Shown piece by piece: positions 33,288 to 41,693 of a DNA stretch of 64,000 nucleotides. This DNA is from Mitsuokella jalaludinii DSM 13811. Lineage in GTDB: Bacteria > Bacillota > Negativicutes > Selenomonadales > Selenomonadaceae. The notes under the pieces are model-generated. The model had not been told where the DNA came from and made no database searches. It worked only from the letters and a program-made list of their open reading frames with translations. The position numbers and the translations under genes were made by a program. Positions within the stretch are counted from its first letter, which is position 1. The number at the start of each line of letters is the position of its first letter. Location of the stretch: positions 1 through 64,000 of the forward strand of contig NZ_JNKR01000012.1 in the NCBI RefSeq assembly GCF_000702905.1, in the 5' to 3' direction.

Positions 33288-33511
33288 GATGATCTTCCTT
33301 TCTGTTCGGGTATTCTGGTTCTATGCACGCCGCAGAAGCGCTCGGCCTGCTGCGGGTATGTCTCATCTCTATAGCTTCATTATACATGCTCTCTTTTATT
33401 TTGTCAAATTTAATTTTGCAATACAATCATAAGCGACAGACATGATGGCCATACTGGTGTAATGTGTGTTATACTAGTACTATATCGTAGTATTAAATCA
33501 GGAGGATTGCA

Positions 33512-34552
33512 ATGAAAGCATCATACAAGAAGATGGTCAAGATGGCGATGACGACGGTGATGGCTGGCGGCATCATGATGATGGGGCAGTCGGCCATGGC
33601 GGCACCAGCGCAGCCGCAGGTGCATGTGGATTCGGCGACGAAGGACATGCCGGGCCATGTGGCGAGCAAGGTCCTCGATGTCAAGGCGGACAAGACGGAA
33701 GTCGGACTGATCTCGAACGTCGTCTATGAGCAGGTGCCGAGCCGCGGCTATGCGAATGTGCCGATGCAGATGGACATCCTGCAGCCGAAGACGAAGGAGA
33801 AGAAGCCCGCCATCCTCTTTGTTACGGGAGGCGGCTTCATCAACGCCAACAAGGACAATGGCATCCAGCTCCGCATGCACCTGGCGGAGAACGGCTATGT
33901 CGTCGGCAGCATCAACTACCGCGTCGCGCCGACGGCGAAATTCCCGGAGCCGCTCGAGGATGTCAAGGCGGCCATTCGCTACCTCAAGGCGAATGCCGAC
34001 CGCTTCGGCATCGATCCGGCGCGCGTCGGCATTGTCGGCGGCAGTGCAGGCGGCTACCTGACGGCTATGGCAGGTACGACGAGCGGCACGAAGACATTCG
34101 ACAAGGGCGAGAACCTCCAGGTCACGAGTGATGTCAAGGCTGCTGTAGACCTCTACGGGCTCTCCGACCTCACGCAAGTTGGCGCCGACTTCTCCGAAGA
34201 AGTCCAGGCAAAGCACCGCTCTGCTGGCGCGACGGAAGCCCTCTGGGTCAACGGCTCGCCTGTCTTCGGCGGCCGTGACGGAGGCATCCTCGCCGACAAG
34301 CAGGCAGCCGAGGCGGCCAACCCCATCCACTACATCAGCAAGACGAGCGCCCCGATGCTCCTGATGCACGGCACGGCCGACACTGTCGTCTCCCCGAGTC
34401 AGACCGACCTGCTCTACCAGGCCCTGCAGAAAAGCGGCATCCCGAGTGAGCGCTACCTCGTCACCGGCGCCGCACACGGCGGCAAATACTGGGTCCAGGA
34501 ACCCGTGCTCAAGATCATCACGGATTTTTTCGACCAGTATCTGAAAAAATGA
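33512..34552 (+). CDS. Exported alpha/beta hydrolase (HSL/esterase type)
   Basis: A 346-aa protein with a signal peptide (residues 1-30, cleavage near AMAAPA). The esterase fold shows an oxyanion loop of the HGG type (FVTGGGFINA), the nucleophile elbow GGSAGGY, an aspartate in MLLMHGTADTVVSP and a histidine in TGAAHGGKYW. It resembles BD-FAE-like and other carboxylesterases acting on acetylated or feruloylated carbohydrate, but the substrate is unknown. A ribosome site AGGAGG and a terminator (34585-34634) mark a single-gene unit. Confidence 0.85.
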   Translation: MKASYKKMVKMAMTTVMAGGIMMMGQSAMAAPAQPQVHVDSATKDMPGHVASKVLDVKADKTEVGLISNVVYEQVPSRGYANVPMQMDILQPKTKEKKPAILFVTGGGFINANKDNGIQLRMHLAENGYVVGSINYRVAPTAKFPEPLEDVKAAIRYLKANADRFGIDPARVGIVGGSAGGYLTAMAGTTSGTKTFDKGENLQVTSDVKAAVDLYGLSDLTQVGADFSEEVQAKHRSAGATEALWVNGSPVFGGRDGGILADKQAAEAANPIHYISKTSAPMLLMHGTADTVVSPSQTDLLYQALQKSGIPSERYLVTGAAHGGKYWVQEPVLKIITDFFDQYLKK

Positions 34553-34584
34553 TCATTGTGAAAGGTATGATATAATAATAGCAG

Positions 34585-34634
34585 AAATGCCAGCAACATG
34601 GGGATTCGAGTCTACCTTGTTGCTGGCATTTTTT
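34585..34634. terminator. Terminator between the esterase and the 1576-aa c-di-GMP gene
   Basis: AAATGCCAGCAACA / TGTTGCTGGCATTTTTT stem with a 19-base loop; works for the convergent pair. Confidence 0.85.
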
Positions 34635-34642
34635 ACGCGTTT

Positions 34643-37600
34643 TTATAGTTGACCGGCCTGCTCGTGCATGCGGCGCTTGTTCTCGTACATGAGGGCGTCT
34701 GTCTCGGAGAGGACGGCGTCGATGTTGGTGATGGGGCTTTTCTTGACGGCGCAGCCGAGGGCGACGCTGAGGTGGCGCTCGGCGTAGATGGCCTGGAGCT
34801 GTTGGAGGAGCGCGTCGGCTTCCTGCGCGGTCTTGTTCTCGGCGATCAGCAGGAATTCGTCGCCTCCCATGCGGAAGACGTGCTCGCGGTCTGCGGTTTC
34901 GGCGAGGACGTCAGCGGAGCGCTGGATGAGGCGGTCGCCTGCTTCATGGCCCTTTGTGTCGTTCTCTTTCTTGAGGCCGTTGATGTCCCCGAAGATGAAG
35001 GCGAGCGAGGTGCCGTCAGGAATGGTGCGGATGTAGGAGAGGAGGGCGCGGCGATTGCCGACGCCGGTGAGCTGGTCGCGGTAGCTGTAGCTCTCGAGGC
35101 GGCGTATCATGTCACGGTTGCGCAGCATGATGGCGATGACGCTCGTCAGGGAGCTCAGCAGGAAGGTGGCCGAGGCAAAGGTTTCGGAGGCCGGATTGAT
35201 GACTTCAGTGAAGCCGATGGAGCGGCCCGACTGCATGAGGTGGCCGGAGACGAGGCTCGCGATGCCGCGCAGAACGGGCTGGAAGCCCGGGTGGAGCTGC
35301 ACGAAGGCGTCGGTGTCGTTGAGGATCAGCATGCGGCTGTGGGCGAAGTGGTCGTAGAGCGGCTGGAGCCGCGCGCGCGGGATGTCCTGTGCGTCTTTCA
35401 TGACGGACCCTGTTGTGTCGCGGCGCCATTCGTATGTCGCGCTGACGGTGTCGTTTGCGCCCTCCTCGAAGATCAGGACGCGTTCGGCCTGCAGGATCTC
35501 GCCGACTTTGGCCATGATCTTGTGGATGCCCTCTTCGGGGTCGGACTCCTGGATGCCCAGGGAGATGATGTCGTTGATGACTTCTTCGCGGCGCAGCAGG
35601 CTATTGCGCTCCTGCTCATTCCCCATCTGGCCGTGCTGCAGGTCGGTGGTGATGGAGAGGCGCGCGGTCCTGCCCTTCCACGGCACGAGGGTGTCGCGCT
35701 GCAGGACGGACCCGCTCGTGAAGCGCATGGCGTGGCGGCAGGTGCGGAAGGCATCCCGCGCCAGGATGCTGTTGGCACAGTCGGCACAGGGGGCTGCGCG
35801 CCCGGCCAGCAGCTCATAGCATTTCTTGCCCTTGTAGGCATCGGGTGTATCCGGCAGGTGCATCATGCGCAGCATGGCGTGATTGAGAAAGAGGAAGTCG
35901 TAGGTGGCGATGTCGGTAAGCGCGATGCCATCGTCTAGGCTGTCGAGCTGGCTGACGTTCAGCTCGATGATCTCGCCGTGCGGCCGCTCGAAGTGCCAGC
36001 GCTGGCTGGTGACATCGTTGAGGCGCTTAGCGAGCTGATAGAGGAGCGTGTTGAAGCCATGGGCTTCTGAACCGCGGATGGTGGAGTAGTTGAGCGTCAA
36101 GGTGCAGCTGACCCCGGCGATTGAGGTGAGGCCCTCGAGGTGCGCCTTCAGCTGTTCGATTTTTTCGGTCAGGCCGTCGAGGAAGCGTGTCTTGCCGAAG
36201 CAGATAAAGACGCCGCTACCGATGTAGGAGGCGATGCTGGAAATCGGCCCGAGCTTGAGGATGCCGTCCCGGATGGTCTTGAGGATCTCCTGCTGGACCT
36301 CGAGGCTGTATTGGTGGGCGAGCGTCTTGATCTCGGGGACCTGCAGGATGAGGGCCAGGTAATCCTCTTGGCGGTGGATGCGGTCCTCTTCTATCTCCAT
36401 GCCCGCCATGATCATGCCGCGGTAGCCGAGGAGTCCCGTCACATGGTCGCGGATGCCGAGCAGCTCGAGCTGGCGCTGATCCTCCTTGTCATCTGCCGTG
36501 CGGAAGTAGCCGAAGACGCCTGTGATCTTGCCGCGCTGGTAGATGGGGAAGGAGGTCATCAGGATGCGCTTCGGGATGCCATGCACGAGGATGGTCGTAG
36601 CGTAATCCTTGCAGGTCTTTCCTTCCTGCAGGACAGCGAGTTCCGCCTGCTCCTCGTCCTCATCCTGCAGGCACCAGCCGAGCTCCGCATCCGTCTTGCC
36701 GAGGATTTCGCTGGCGTCTTTCATGCCGACGTACTCGAGGAAGGAAGGCGTGACGCCGCGGTAGCGCAGTGCGCTATCTTTCCAGTATACGGGGTCGGGC
36801 GAGAAATTCCAGACGGCGCGCCAGAGTGCGGCATCTTCGTCTGCGGGAGACGAGGGGAGCCTGTCCGGATTCAGGTCGGACAGGAACTGTGGCAGCAGGG
36901 CGTGCAGGTTCTCCTGGCGTTCCCAGATATTCTCGCGCACGCAGATCAGGATGTCCTTGGTGGCGCTCTTGTAGATGACGATGGCGTCGAAGATCATCCA
37001 GACGAAGCGCCCATTCGGCTTCCGCACGCGGAACATCTCGATGGCTTCGGAGCGGCCGGACCGCTCGGCCTGACGGCAGATTGCCTCCGGGTCGAGGAAC
37101 TGGTGGAAGCGCGTGCGGTCGTCGGCGTAGATGAATTGGCGGGCATAGGCATCTCTCTTGCCTTTGAAGTCCGTGATGACATCACCGGTCTGCCAGAAGG
37201 TATTCATGCTCTCGATGATGTGGAGCGCTTTCTTTTTCCGATCCAGGAAGTAGATCTCGTCGTAGACGAGCATGAGATTGCGGAAGACGGTCTCGTACTG
37301 CTGGAATGACGTGAGGTCCTGGTCGTAGGTGATGTTTGCGAGACGTGCGAGCACGAGCGTGAAATCTGGTGTAGCGGCGAGTTTCTCGGCACTCAGGCGC
37401 AGGTACTGGCCGTTCTCGACGAAGGTCATGCGCCGCTCGCCGCTGCTGTGCACCGCGGCCGCGAGGAACGCCATGAACTTCTCGCGCATCGGATAGCTTT
37501 GCTGCTGCATGTTCGCATTGAATTCCTGAAGGCTGCTTGTGCCGGTCGTGGTGAGGACATTCTGGTAAGCCTCATTCTCGCTGAGGATGACAGCGCGGTC

Positions 37601-39373
37601 CTCGCGGTACTGGAAGATGGCGACCGGGGCATCGGTGATGAGGTTGACGAGCCCTGCTGCATCGAGGGCCTGCTCCTCTGGCAGGGTCTCGACCTGCCAG
37701 CCTGCCTCCTGGAATTGCTCACGCAGGAGCTCGTAGGGCATCGGACGGCTGTAGTAATAGCCCTGAATCTTCTCACAGCCGATGGCGCGCAGGAAGTCAA
37801 TGTGTTCTTTTGTCTCAGCACCCTCTGCCAGCACGTGGATACCCATCTCTTTGGCCATCAGCACGATGGAGCGGATGATCTTGCGGCTGTCCTCGTTGAA
37901 GTAGCGCAGGAGTCCCTGGTCGATCTTGAGCTCGTCGAACTCGTAATTCTGCAGGACGTTGAGCGAGGAGTAGGCACTGCCGAAGTCGTCGAGCCAGACC
38001 TGATAGCCCGACTGGTGAAACTGGTGCAGCTTCTCGATGAGCAGGTGACGGTTCTTGACGAGCGCAGACTCTGTGACTTCGATGCGCAGGTAATAGCGCG
38101 GGATGTGGTATTGTTCGACGATGCGCTCGACGAAGGCGAGCGGGTCCATCAGCAGGAAATCGTAGCGCGAGAGATTCACCGAGACCGGAATCATCGGGAA
38201 GTGGTTGTCGATCTGGTAGCGCAGGAGTTTGGCGACTTCCTCGATGACGTAGCAGTCGAGGCGCGAGATCAGGCGCGATTCCTCGAGCACGGGGATGAAG
38301 CTGTCTGGCGGCAGGAGTCCTTTCTGGGGGTCAATCCAGCGTGCCAGGGCCTCACAGCCACATAGTTTGCCGGTCATGGCGCGCATGACGGGCTGGTAGT
38401 AGACCTTAATATGGCCCTCGCGGATGGCCCGGTCGAGGTTGTCGAGGATGAAAATGCGGTCGGCGATGCTCTGGCGCATGGACTCGTTGTAGAAGGCAAC
38501 TGAGCGCGTCGCATCCTTCTTGATGCTGTCGGAGGCGAGCTTCGCCTGGTCGAAGTACGTCGTGATGGGACGGCGGTGTACGCTGACTGCCGTTTCAATC
38601 GACCCGATGCCAGCTTTCATTGCGATGTTGGGCATGCGGACTTCGTTGTTGACGGCCTGGCAGACTTCCTTGAGCTTGGCCTCGAGGTTGTCGCGCGGCA
38701 CGAAGAGCGCGAAGTTGTCGCCTGAGAGGCGCGTGATGTATGAGGCGGGGAAGGCTCCCTTTAAGAGCTGCCCGATCTTGCGCAGCATGCGGTCGCCCTC
38801 GTAGATGCCGTGCATCTCGTTGTAGACCTTGAAATTCGTCAGGTTCAGGTAGACCGGGCAGTAGCGCACCTCGAGGTTGCCGGGCTTCATGGCCTTGCGC
38901 AGGGCGTCTACCTTCTGCTGCACGCGCTGGTAGAAGGCGTGCATGTTCAGGAGGCCCGTGACGGGGTCGAGATTACTGACGGCCAGGTTGCGCTCCTTGT
39001 TGACGAGGCTCATCATCCAGACCTTGCCGAGCTCCGGGATGTTCACCTTGTGGAACGTCCCTTCGAGGTGACGGTAGCTGCCCGTCTTTGTGTAACAGCG
39101 GAATGTCAGGAAGGTATATCCCTCATCTAAATCGCCGTGTCGGCTGTTCGTGCGCGCTTCAAGCGGGACGTAGTCCTCCGCCTCCATCAGCCCCGCAAAG
39201 CGCCCCTTTGTCAGCTGGAAGAACTCGTCCTCCGTTGCGCACTGGTAGATCCGCAGCATCTCCTCGTTGACAAAGAGAATCTGCTCTTCCGCCGTCTGCC
39301 GGATCAGGCAGACACCGCCAGCAATCAGGTCGTAGTACCGGTGCAGTCTTTTCTTGATTGGCTCCTCGTCCAT
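34643..39373 (-). CDS. Giant composite c-di-GMP protein: PAS - GGDEF* - EAL - PAS array - GGDEF* - PAS(Cys) - GAF - GGDEF
   Basis: A 1576-aa protein with the same plan as 27041-31375 plus an extra N-terminal PAS (~10-125, EEQILFVNEEMLRIYQC). A degenerate GGDEF (RLSGDNFALF), an EAL domain (GCEALARWID, SVNLSRYDF, EVTESALV, DDFGSAYSS, LKIDQGLL, VLAEGAET, QGYYYSRP), PAS-like segments, a second degenerate GGDEF, a cysteine PAS (CYELLAGRAAPCADC), a GAF and an intact terminal GGDEF (FRMGGDEFLLIAEN) follow. The RxxD inhibitory site is missing. The start at 39373 has AAAGGGAG upstream. It could act as cyclase or phosphodiesterase depending on the sensory input. Confidence 0.88.
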   Translation of the reverse strand: MDEEPIKKRLHRYYDLIAGGVCLIRQTAEEQILFVNEEMLRIYQCATEDEFFQLTKGRFAGLMEAEDYVPLEARTNSRHGDLDEGYTFLTFRCYTKTGSYRHLEGTFHKVNIPELGKVWMMSLVNKERNLAVSNLDPVTGLLNMHAFYQRVQQKVDALRKAMKPGNLEVRYCPVYLNLTNFKVYNEMHGIYEGDRMLRKIGQLLKGAFPASYITRLSGDNFALFVPRDNLEAKLKEVCQAVNNEVRMPNIAMKAGIGSIETAVSVHRRPITTYFDQAKLASDSIKKDATRSVAFYNESMRQSIADRIFILDNLDRAIREGHIKVYYQPVMRAMTGKLCGCEALARWIDPQKGLLPPDSFIPVLEESRLISRLDCYVIEEVAKLLRYQIDNHFPMIPVSVNLSRYDFLLMDPLAFVERIVEQYHIPRYYLRIEVTESALVKNRHLLIEKLHQFHQSGYQVWLDDFGSAYSSLNVLQNYEFDELKIDQGLLRYFNEDSRKIIRSIVLMAKEMGIHVLAEGAETKEHIDFLRAIGCEKIQGYYYSRPMPYELLREQFQEAGWQVETLPEEQALDAAGLVNLITDAPVAIFQYREDRAVILSENEAYQNVLTTTGTSSLQEFNANMQQQSYPMREKFMAFLAAAVHSSGERRMTFVENGQYLRLSAEKLAATPDFTLVLARLANITYDQDLTSFQQYETVFRNLMLVYDEIYFLDRKKKALHIIESMNTFWQTGDVITDFKGKRDAYARQFIYADDRTRFHQFLDPEAICRQAERSGRSEAIEMFRVRKPNGRFVWMIFDAIVIYKSATKDILICVRENIWERQENLHALLPQFLSDLNPDRLPSSPADEDAALWRAVWNFSPDPVYWKDSALRYRGVTPSFLEYVGMKDASEILGKTDAELGWCLQDEDEEQAELAVLQEGKTCKDYATTILVHGIPKRILMTSFPIYQRGKITGVFGYFRTADDKEDQRQLELLGIRDHVTGLLGYRGMIMAGMEIEEDRIHRQEDYLALILQVPEIKTLAHQYSLEVQQEILKTIRDGILKLGPISSIASYIGSGVFICFGKTRFLDGLTEKIEQLKAHLEGLTSIAGVSCTLTLNYSTIRGSEAHGFNTLLYQLAKRLNDVTSQRWHFERPHGEIIELNVSQLDSLDDGIALTDIATYDFLFLNHAMLRMMHLPDTPDAYKGKKCYELLAGRAAPCADCANSILARDAFRTCRHAMRFTSGSVLQRDTLVPWKGRTARLSITTDLQHGQMGNEQERNSLLRREEVINDIISLGIQESDPEEGIHKIMAKVGEILQAERVLIFEEGANDTVSATYEWRRDTTGSVMKDAQDIPRARLQPLYDHFAHSRMLILNDTDAFVQLHPGFQPVLRGIASLVSGHLMQSGRSIGFTEVINPASETFASATFLLSSLTSVIAIMLRNRDMIRRLESYSYRDQLTGVGNRRALLSYIRTIPDGTSLAFIFGDINGLKKENDTKGHEAGDRLIQRSADVLAETADREHVFRMGGDEFLLIAENKTAQEADALLQQLQAIYAERHLSVALGCAVKKSPITNIDAVLSETDALMYENKRRMHEQAGQL

Positions 39374-39434
39374 GCAAAAACTCCCTTTCACGCGCCCTGA
39401 CACGACAGAGCACGCGCCGTGATTTCTTGTATCC

Positions 39435-39443
39435 ATTATACCA
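39435..39443 (-). promoter_or_regulatory. Extended -10 promoter of the 1576-aa gene
   Basis: On the minus strand the string TGGTATAAT combines a TGn extension with a perfect -10; no strong -35 is seen. It lies ~60 bases upstream of the start codon. Confidence 0.55.
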
Positions 39444-39536
39444 TTTCGTTTTCAAATGAGATATCCCTGCTGGTAAAATGCGAAACTTTGTCCATTGAAA
39501 AAAGACCTGCCCAGCGGGCAAGACTGTCAACTGGAA

Positions 39537-39592
39537 GAAAAGAACCCCCGTCGAGCGGTGCGGATGGCACCGTGCTCGGCGGGGGTTCTTTT
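39537..39592. terminator. Terminator after ohrR
   Basis: AAAAGAACCCCCG with inner GAGCGGTGC pairs with GCACCGTGCTC and CGGGGGTTCTTTT, a long stem with T-runs both ways. On the minus strand it ends the OhrR gene. Confidence 0.8.
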
Positions 39593-39599
39593 CGGCCGG

Positions 39600-40058
39600 T
39601 TATTTGAGTCCGTTGAGGATCTTGTAGAGCTCTCCTTTCAGTGCAGTGACTTCGTCCGGGGTGAAGGTTACGCCCTGGTCGGTGAGGTGGCAGCTCATCT
39701 GCTCGGGGACCTGGCGGGCCTGTTCTTTGAGGGCCTGTCCCTTCTCGGTCAGGATGGCGATGACGACGCGCTCGTCTTCGGTGCTGCGGTGGCGCTCGAT
39801 GTAGCCGAAGGATTCGAGCTTCTTGAGCACGGGCGTCAGGGTGCCGGAGTCGAGGTAGAGGCGCTCGCCGAGGTCGTGGACGGAGATCTCTTTCTTTTCC
39901 CAGATGACCATCATCGTGACGTACTGGGTGTAGGTCAGGCCAATCTTCTTGAGGAAGGGGTGGTAGGCCGCAACAATCTTGCGCGCGCAGGCGTAGAGCG
40001 GGAAGCAGAGCTGCTTGTCGAGCAGCAGGAGGTCTTCTTTTTCGTTTATTTCAGTCAT
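39600..40058 (-). CDS. ohrR: OhrR-type MarR-family peroxide-sensing repressor
   Basis: A 152-aa regulator. The N-terminal DKQLCFPLYACARK has the conserved sensing cysteine (Cys18) of OhrR proteins, with a second cysteine six residues on. The winged helix spans ~45-115 (TYTQYVTMMVIWE, LGERLYLDSGTLTPVLKKLE, DERVVIAILTEKG). Oxidation by organic hydroperoxide should release DNA. A near-perfect OhrR box lies upstream at 40151-40165, so it probably controls itself. No ohr gene is adjacent; the glutathione peroxidase at 32742 may be functionally related but lacks a visible OhrR box. Confidence 0.9.
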   Translation of the reverse strand: MTEINEKEDLLLLDKQLCFPLYACARKIVAAYHPFLKKIGLTYTQYVTMMVIWEKKEISVHDLGERLYLDSGTLTPVLKKLESFGYIERHRSTEDERVVIAILTEKGQALKEQARQVPEQMSCHLTDQGVTFTPDEVTALKGELYKILNGLK

Positions 40059-40150
40059 GGGGCTGTCCTTTCTGATGCAATAGTGATTCGGATTTATGAT
40101 GCATGGATGGAGCGCTCCGCAGGGGGAACGCTGCTCAGATGTATTCTCTG

Positions 40151-40165
40151 TACAATTCTATTGTA
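40151..40165. promoter_or_regulatory. OhrR box overlapping the ohrR promoter
   Basis: TACAATTCTATTGTA is a 15-bp inverted repeat matching the OhrR operator TACAATTnAATTGTA. On the minus strand its TACAAT half doubles as the -10 region. Confidence 0.8.
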
Positions 40166-40314
40166 TCAGATTATCTTTCTGACGTAAATCCAATCCCTTG
40201 AGATTGGATTTGTGACGAGCAGCATCAGGCAGTCGGGAATGGTTGTAGTATCTTGCGTATGATCTGCTTCGTGTGGTCGGACAGTCGGCTAGTCGAAGAG
40301 TCGGACGGTCCGAC

Positions 40315-41544
40315 TTACTCGCTGGCGAGCTTGCGCACGGTGGCGGAGAGCAGCTCCGTGCCGCGCACGATGTCCGCGAGCTCAGCATGTTCTGCGGGAT
40401 TGTGGCTGATGCCTGCGCGGCACGGGATGAAGATCATGGCCGTCGGTGCGTAGTCGGCCCAGTGCATGCTGTCATGACCGGCGCCGCTCATCATCCGGCG
40501 ATAGGGAAAGGCGAGCTCTTTGGCTGTGTCCTCGAGCAGTCCGACGAGCGCCGCGTCCATGCGCGCAGGCTCTTCTTTGCTGACAGGCTCGATGTCATAC
40601 GCCAGCTGACGCTTTTCGGCGATGTAGGCGATGTCCTGCCGGACGGCCTGCTCGACGGCGTCCTTGGCCTTGCCTGAGGTGCTGCGGAGGTCGACGCCGA
40701 GCCGGACTTCGCCTGGGATGACGTTCATCGCGCCCGGCGTGACCTCGAGGACGCCGACCGTGCCGACGACAGGGGATTCCGTGTACGACGAGGCTTCGCG
40801 CTCTACAGCCAGTACGACTTCCGCTGCCGCGCAGAGACCGTCGTGCCGCAGGTTCATCGGCGTCGCGCCGCTGTGGTCGGCACTGCCGTGGATATGGACG
40901 TAGAAGCGCGTCGGCGCTGCGATGCCCGTGACAAGGCCGATGGGCAGTCCTTCGTGTTCGAGGACCTTGCCCTGTTCGATGTGGAGCTCGAGGAAGGCGC
41001 GCAAGGGCTTCGTGTAGCGGGCCGATTCGATATGGTCGGGGGCGAGGCCGCGTCCCTTGAGCACCTCGTAGAGCGTGTGGCCTTCCTTGTCGTGCAGCCG
41101 CACGAGGTCTTCCTGCGAGAGCTCCCCGCGCATGGCCCGGCTGCCGAGCGTCGCCGCCGAGAAGCGGCTCGACTCCTCGCAGAGGAACAAGACGACTTCG
41201 AGCGGCCGCTTCGGCATGAAGCCGTCCTCGCGCATCGAGCGGACCGTCTCGATTGCCGCCAGGATGCCGACGATGCCGTCGAAATTGCCGCCTTCCGGCA
41301 CACTGTCACCATGCGAGCCGAACATGACAGCAGGCAGGCTCTCGTCCGCGCCCTGCACATGGCCGATGACATTGCCAAACGCATCCTCGCGCAGCTCCAT
41401 GCCTGCCTCACGCATCAGCCCCATCAAATACGAGCGCCCCTGCCAGTCCGCATCCGTGAACGCCAGCCGGTTGATCCCCCGCCCCGGCGCAGTAATCTTC
41501 TCCAATGCCGCAAGCTGCCGCTGCAATCGTTTGCTTGAAATCAT
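40315..41544 (-). CDS. M20-family N-carbamoyl-amino-acid / allantoate amidohydrolase type enzyme
   Basis: A 409-aa dinuclear metal amidohydrolase. Metal-binding and catalytic segments are visible in FGSHGDSVPEGGNFDG, FLCEESSRF and FLELHIEQG, and the dimerisation lid has GSADHSGATPMNLRHD. The C-terminal histidine lies in GISHNPAEH. It belongs to the HyuC/AllC group, which hydrolyses N-carbamoyl amino acids, ureidoglycine/allantoate or related amides; the exact substrate is uncertain. The start at 41544 has GAGGAAGG upstream. It is divergent from the DcuC-AbgA-like pair, suggesting a shared catabolic purpose. Confidence 0.87.
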   Translation of the reverse strand: MISSKRLQRQLAALEKITAPGRGINRLAFTDADWQGRSYLMGLMREAGMELREDAFGNVIGHVQGADESLPAVMFGSHGDSVPEGGNFDGIVGILAAIETVRSMREDGFMPKRPLEVVLFLCEESSRFSAATLGSRAMRGELSQEDLVRLHDKEGHTLYEVLKGRGLAPDHIESARYTKPLRAFLELHIEQGKVLEHEGLPIGLVTGIAAPTRFYVHIHGSADHSGATPMNLRHDGLCAAAEVVLAVEREASSYTESPVVGTVGVLEVTPGAMNVIPGEVRLGVDLRSTSGKAKDAVEQAVRQDIAYIAEKRQLAYDIEPVSKEEPARMDAALVGLLEDTAKELAFPYRRMMSGAGHDSMHWADYAPTAMIFIPCRAGISHNPAEHAELADIVRGTELLSATVRKLASE

Positions 41545-41693
41545 GTGAAATCCTTCCTCTCGTCTCATCCATTTCTATTGTATACTTAGCGATTTTCATT
41601 TCGCGTTTGTTGACATTATTATACCGCAACTTTATAATGATGTACTAAATGATATAATTACTTTTATTTATTGCAAGAAAGGTGGAATCCTGC

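Noticed and set aside
34600-34634. tRNA T-arm-like string GGATTCGAGTCTACC
   Set aside because: It is the loop of an intrinsic terminator; no acceptor, D or anticodon arms fit around it. No tRNA was found anywhere.
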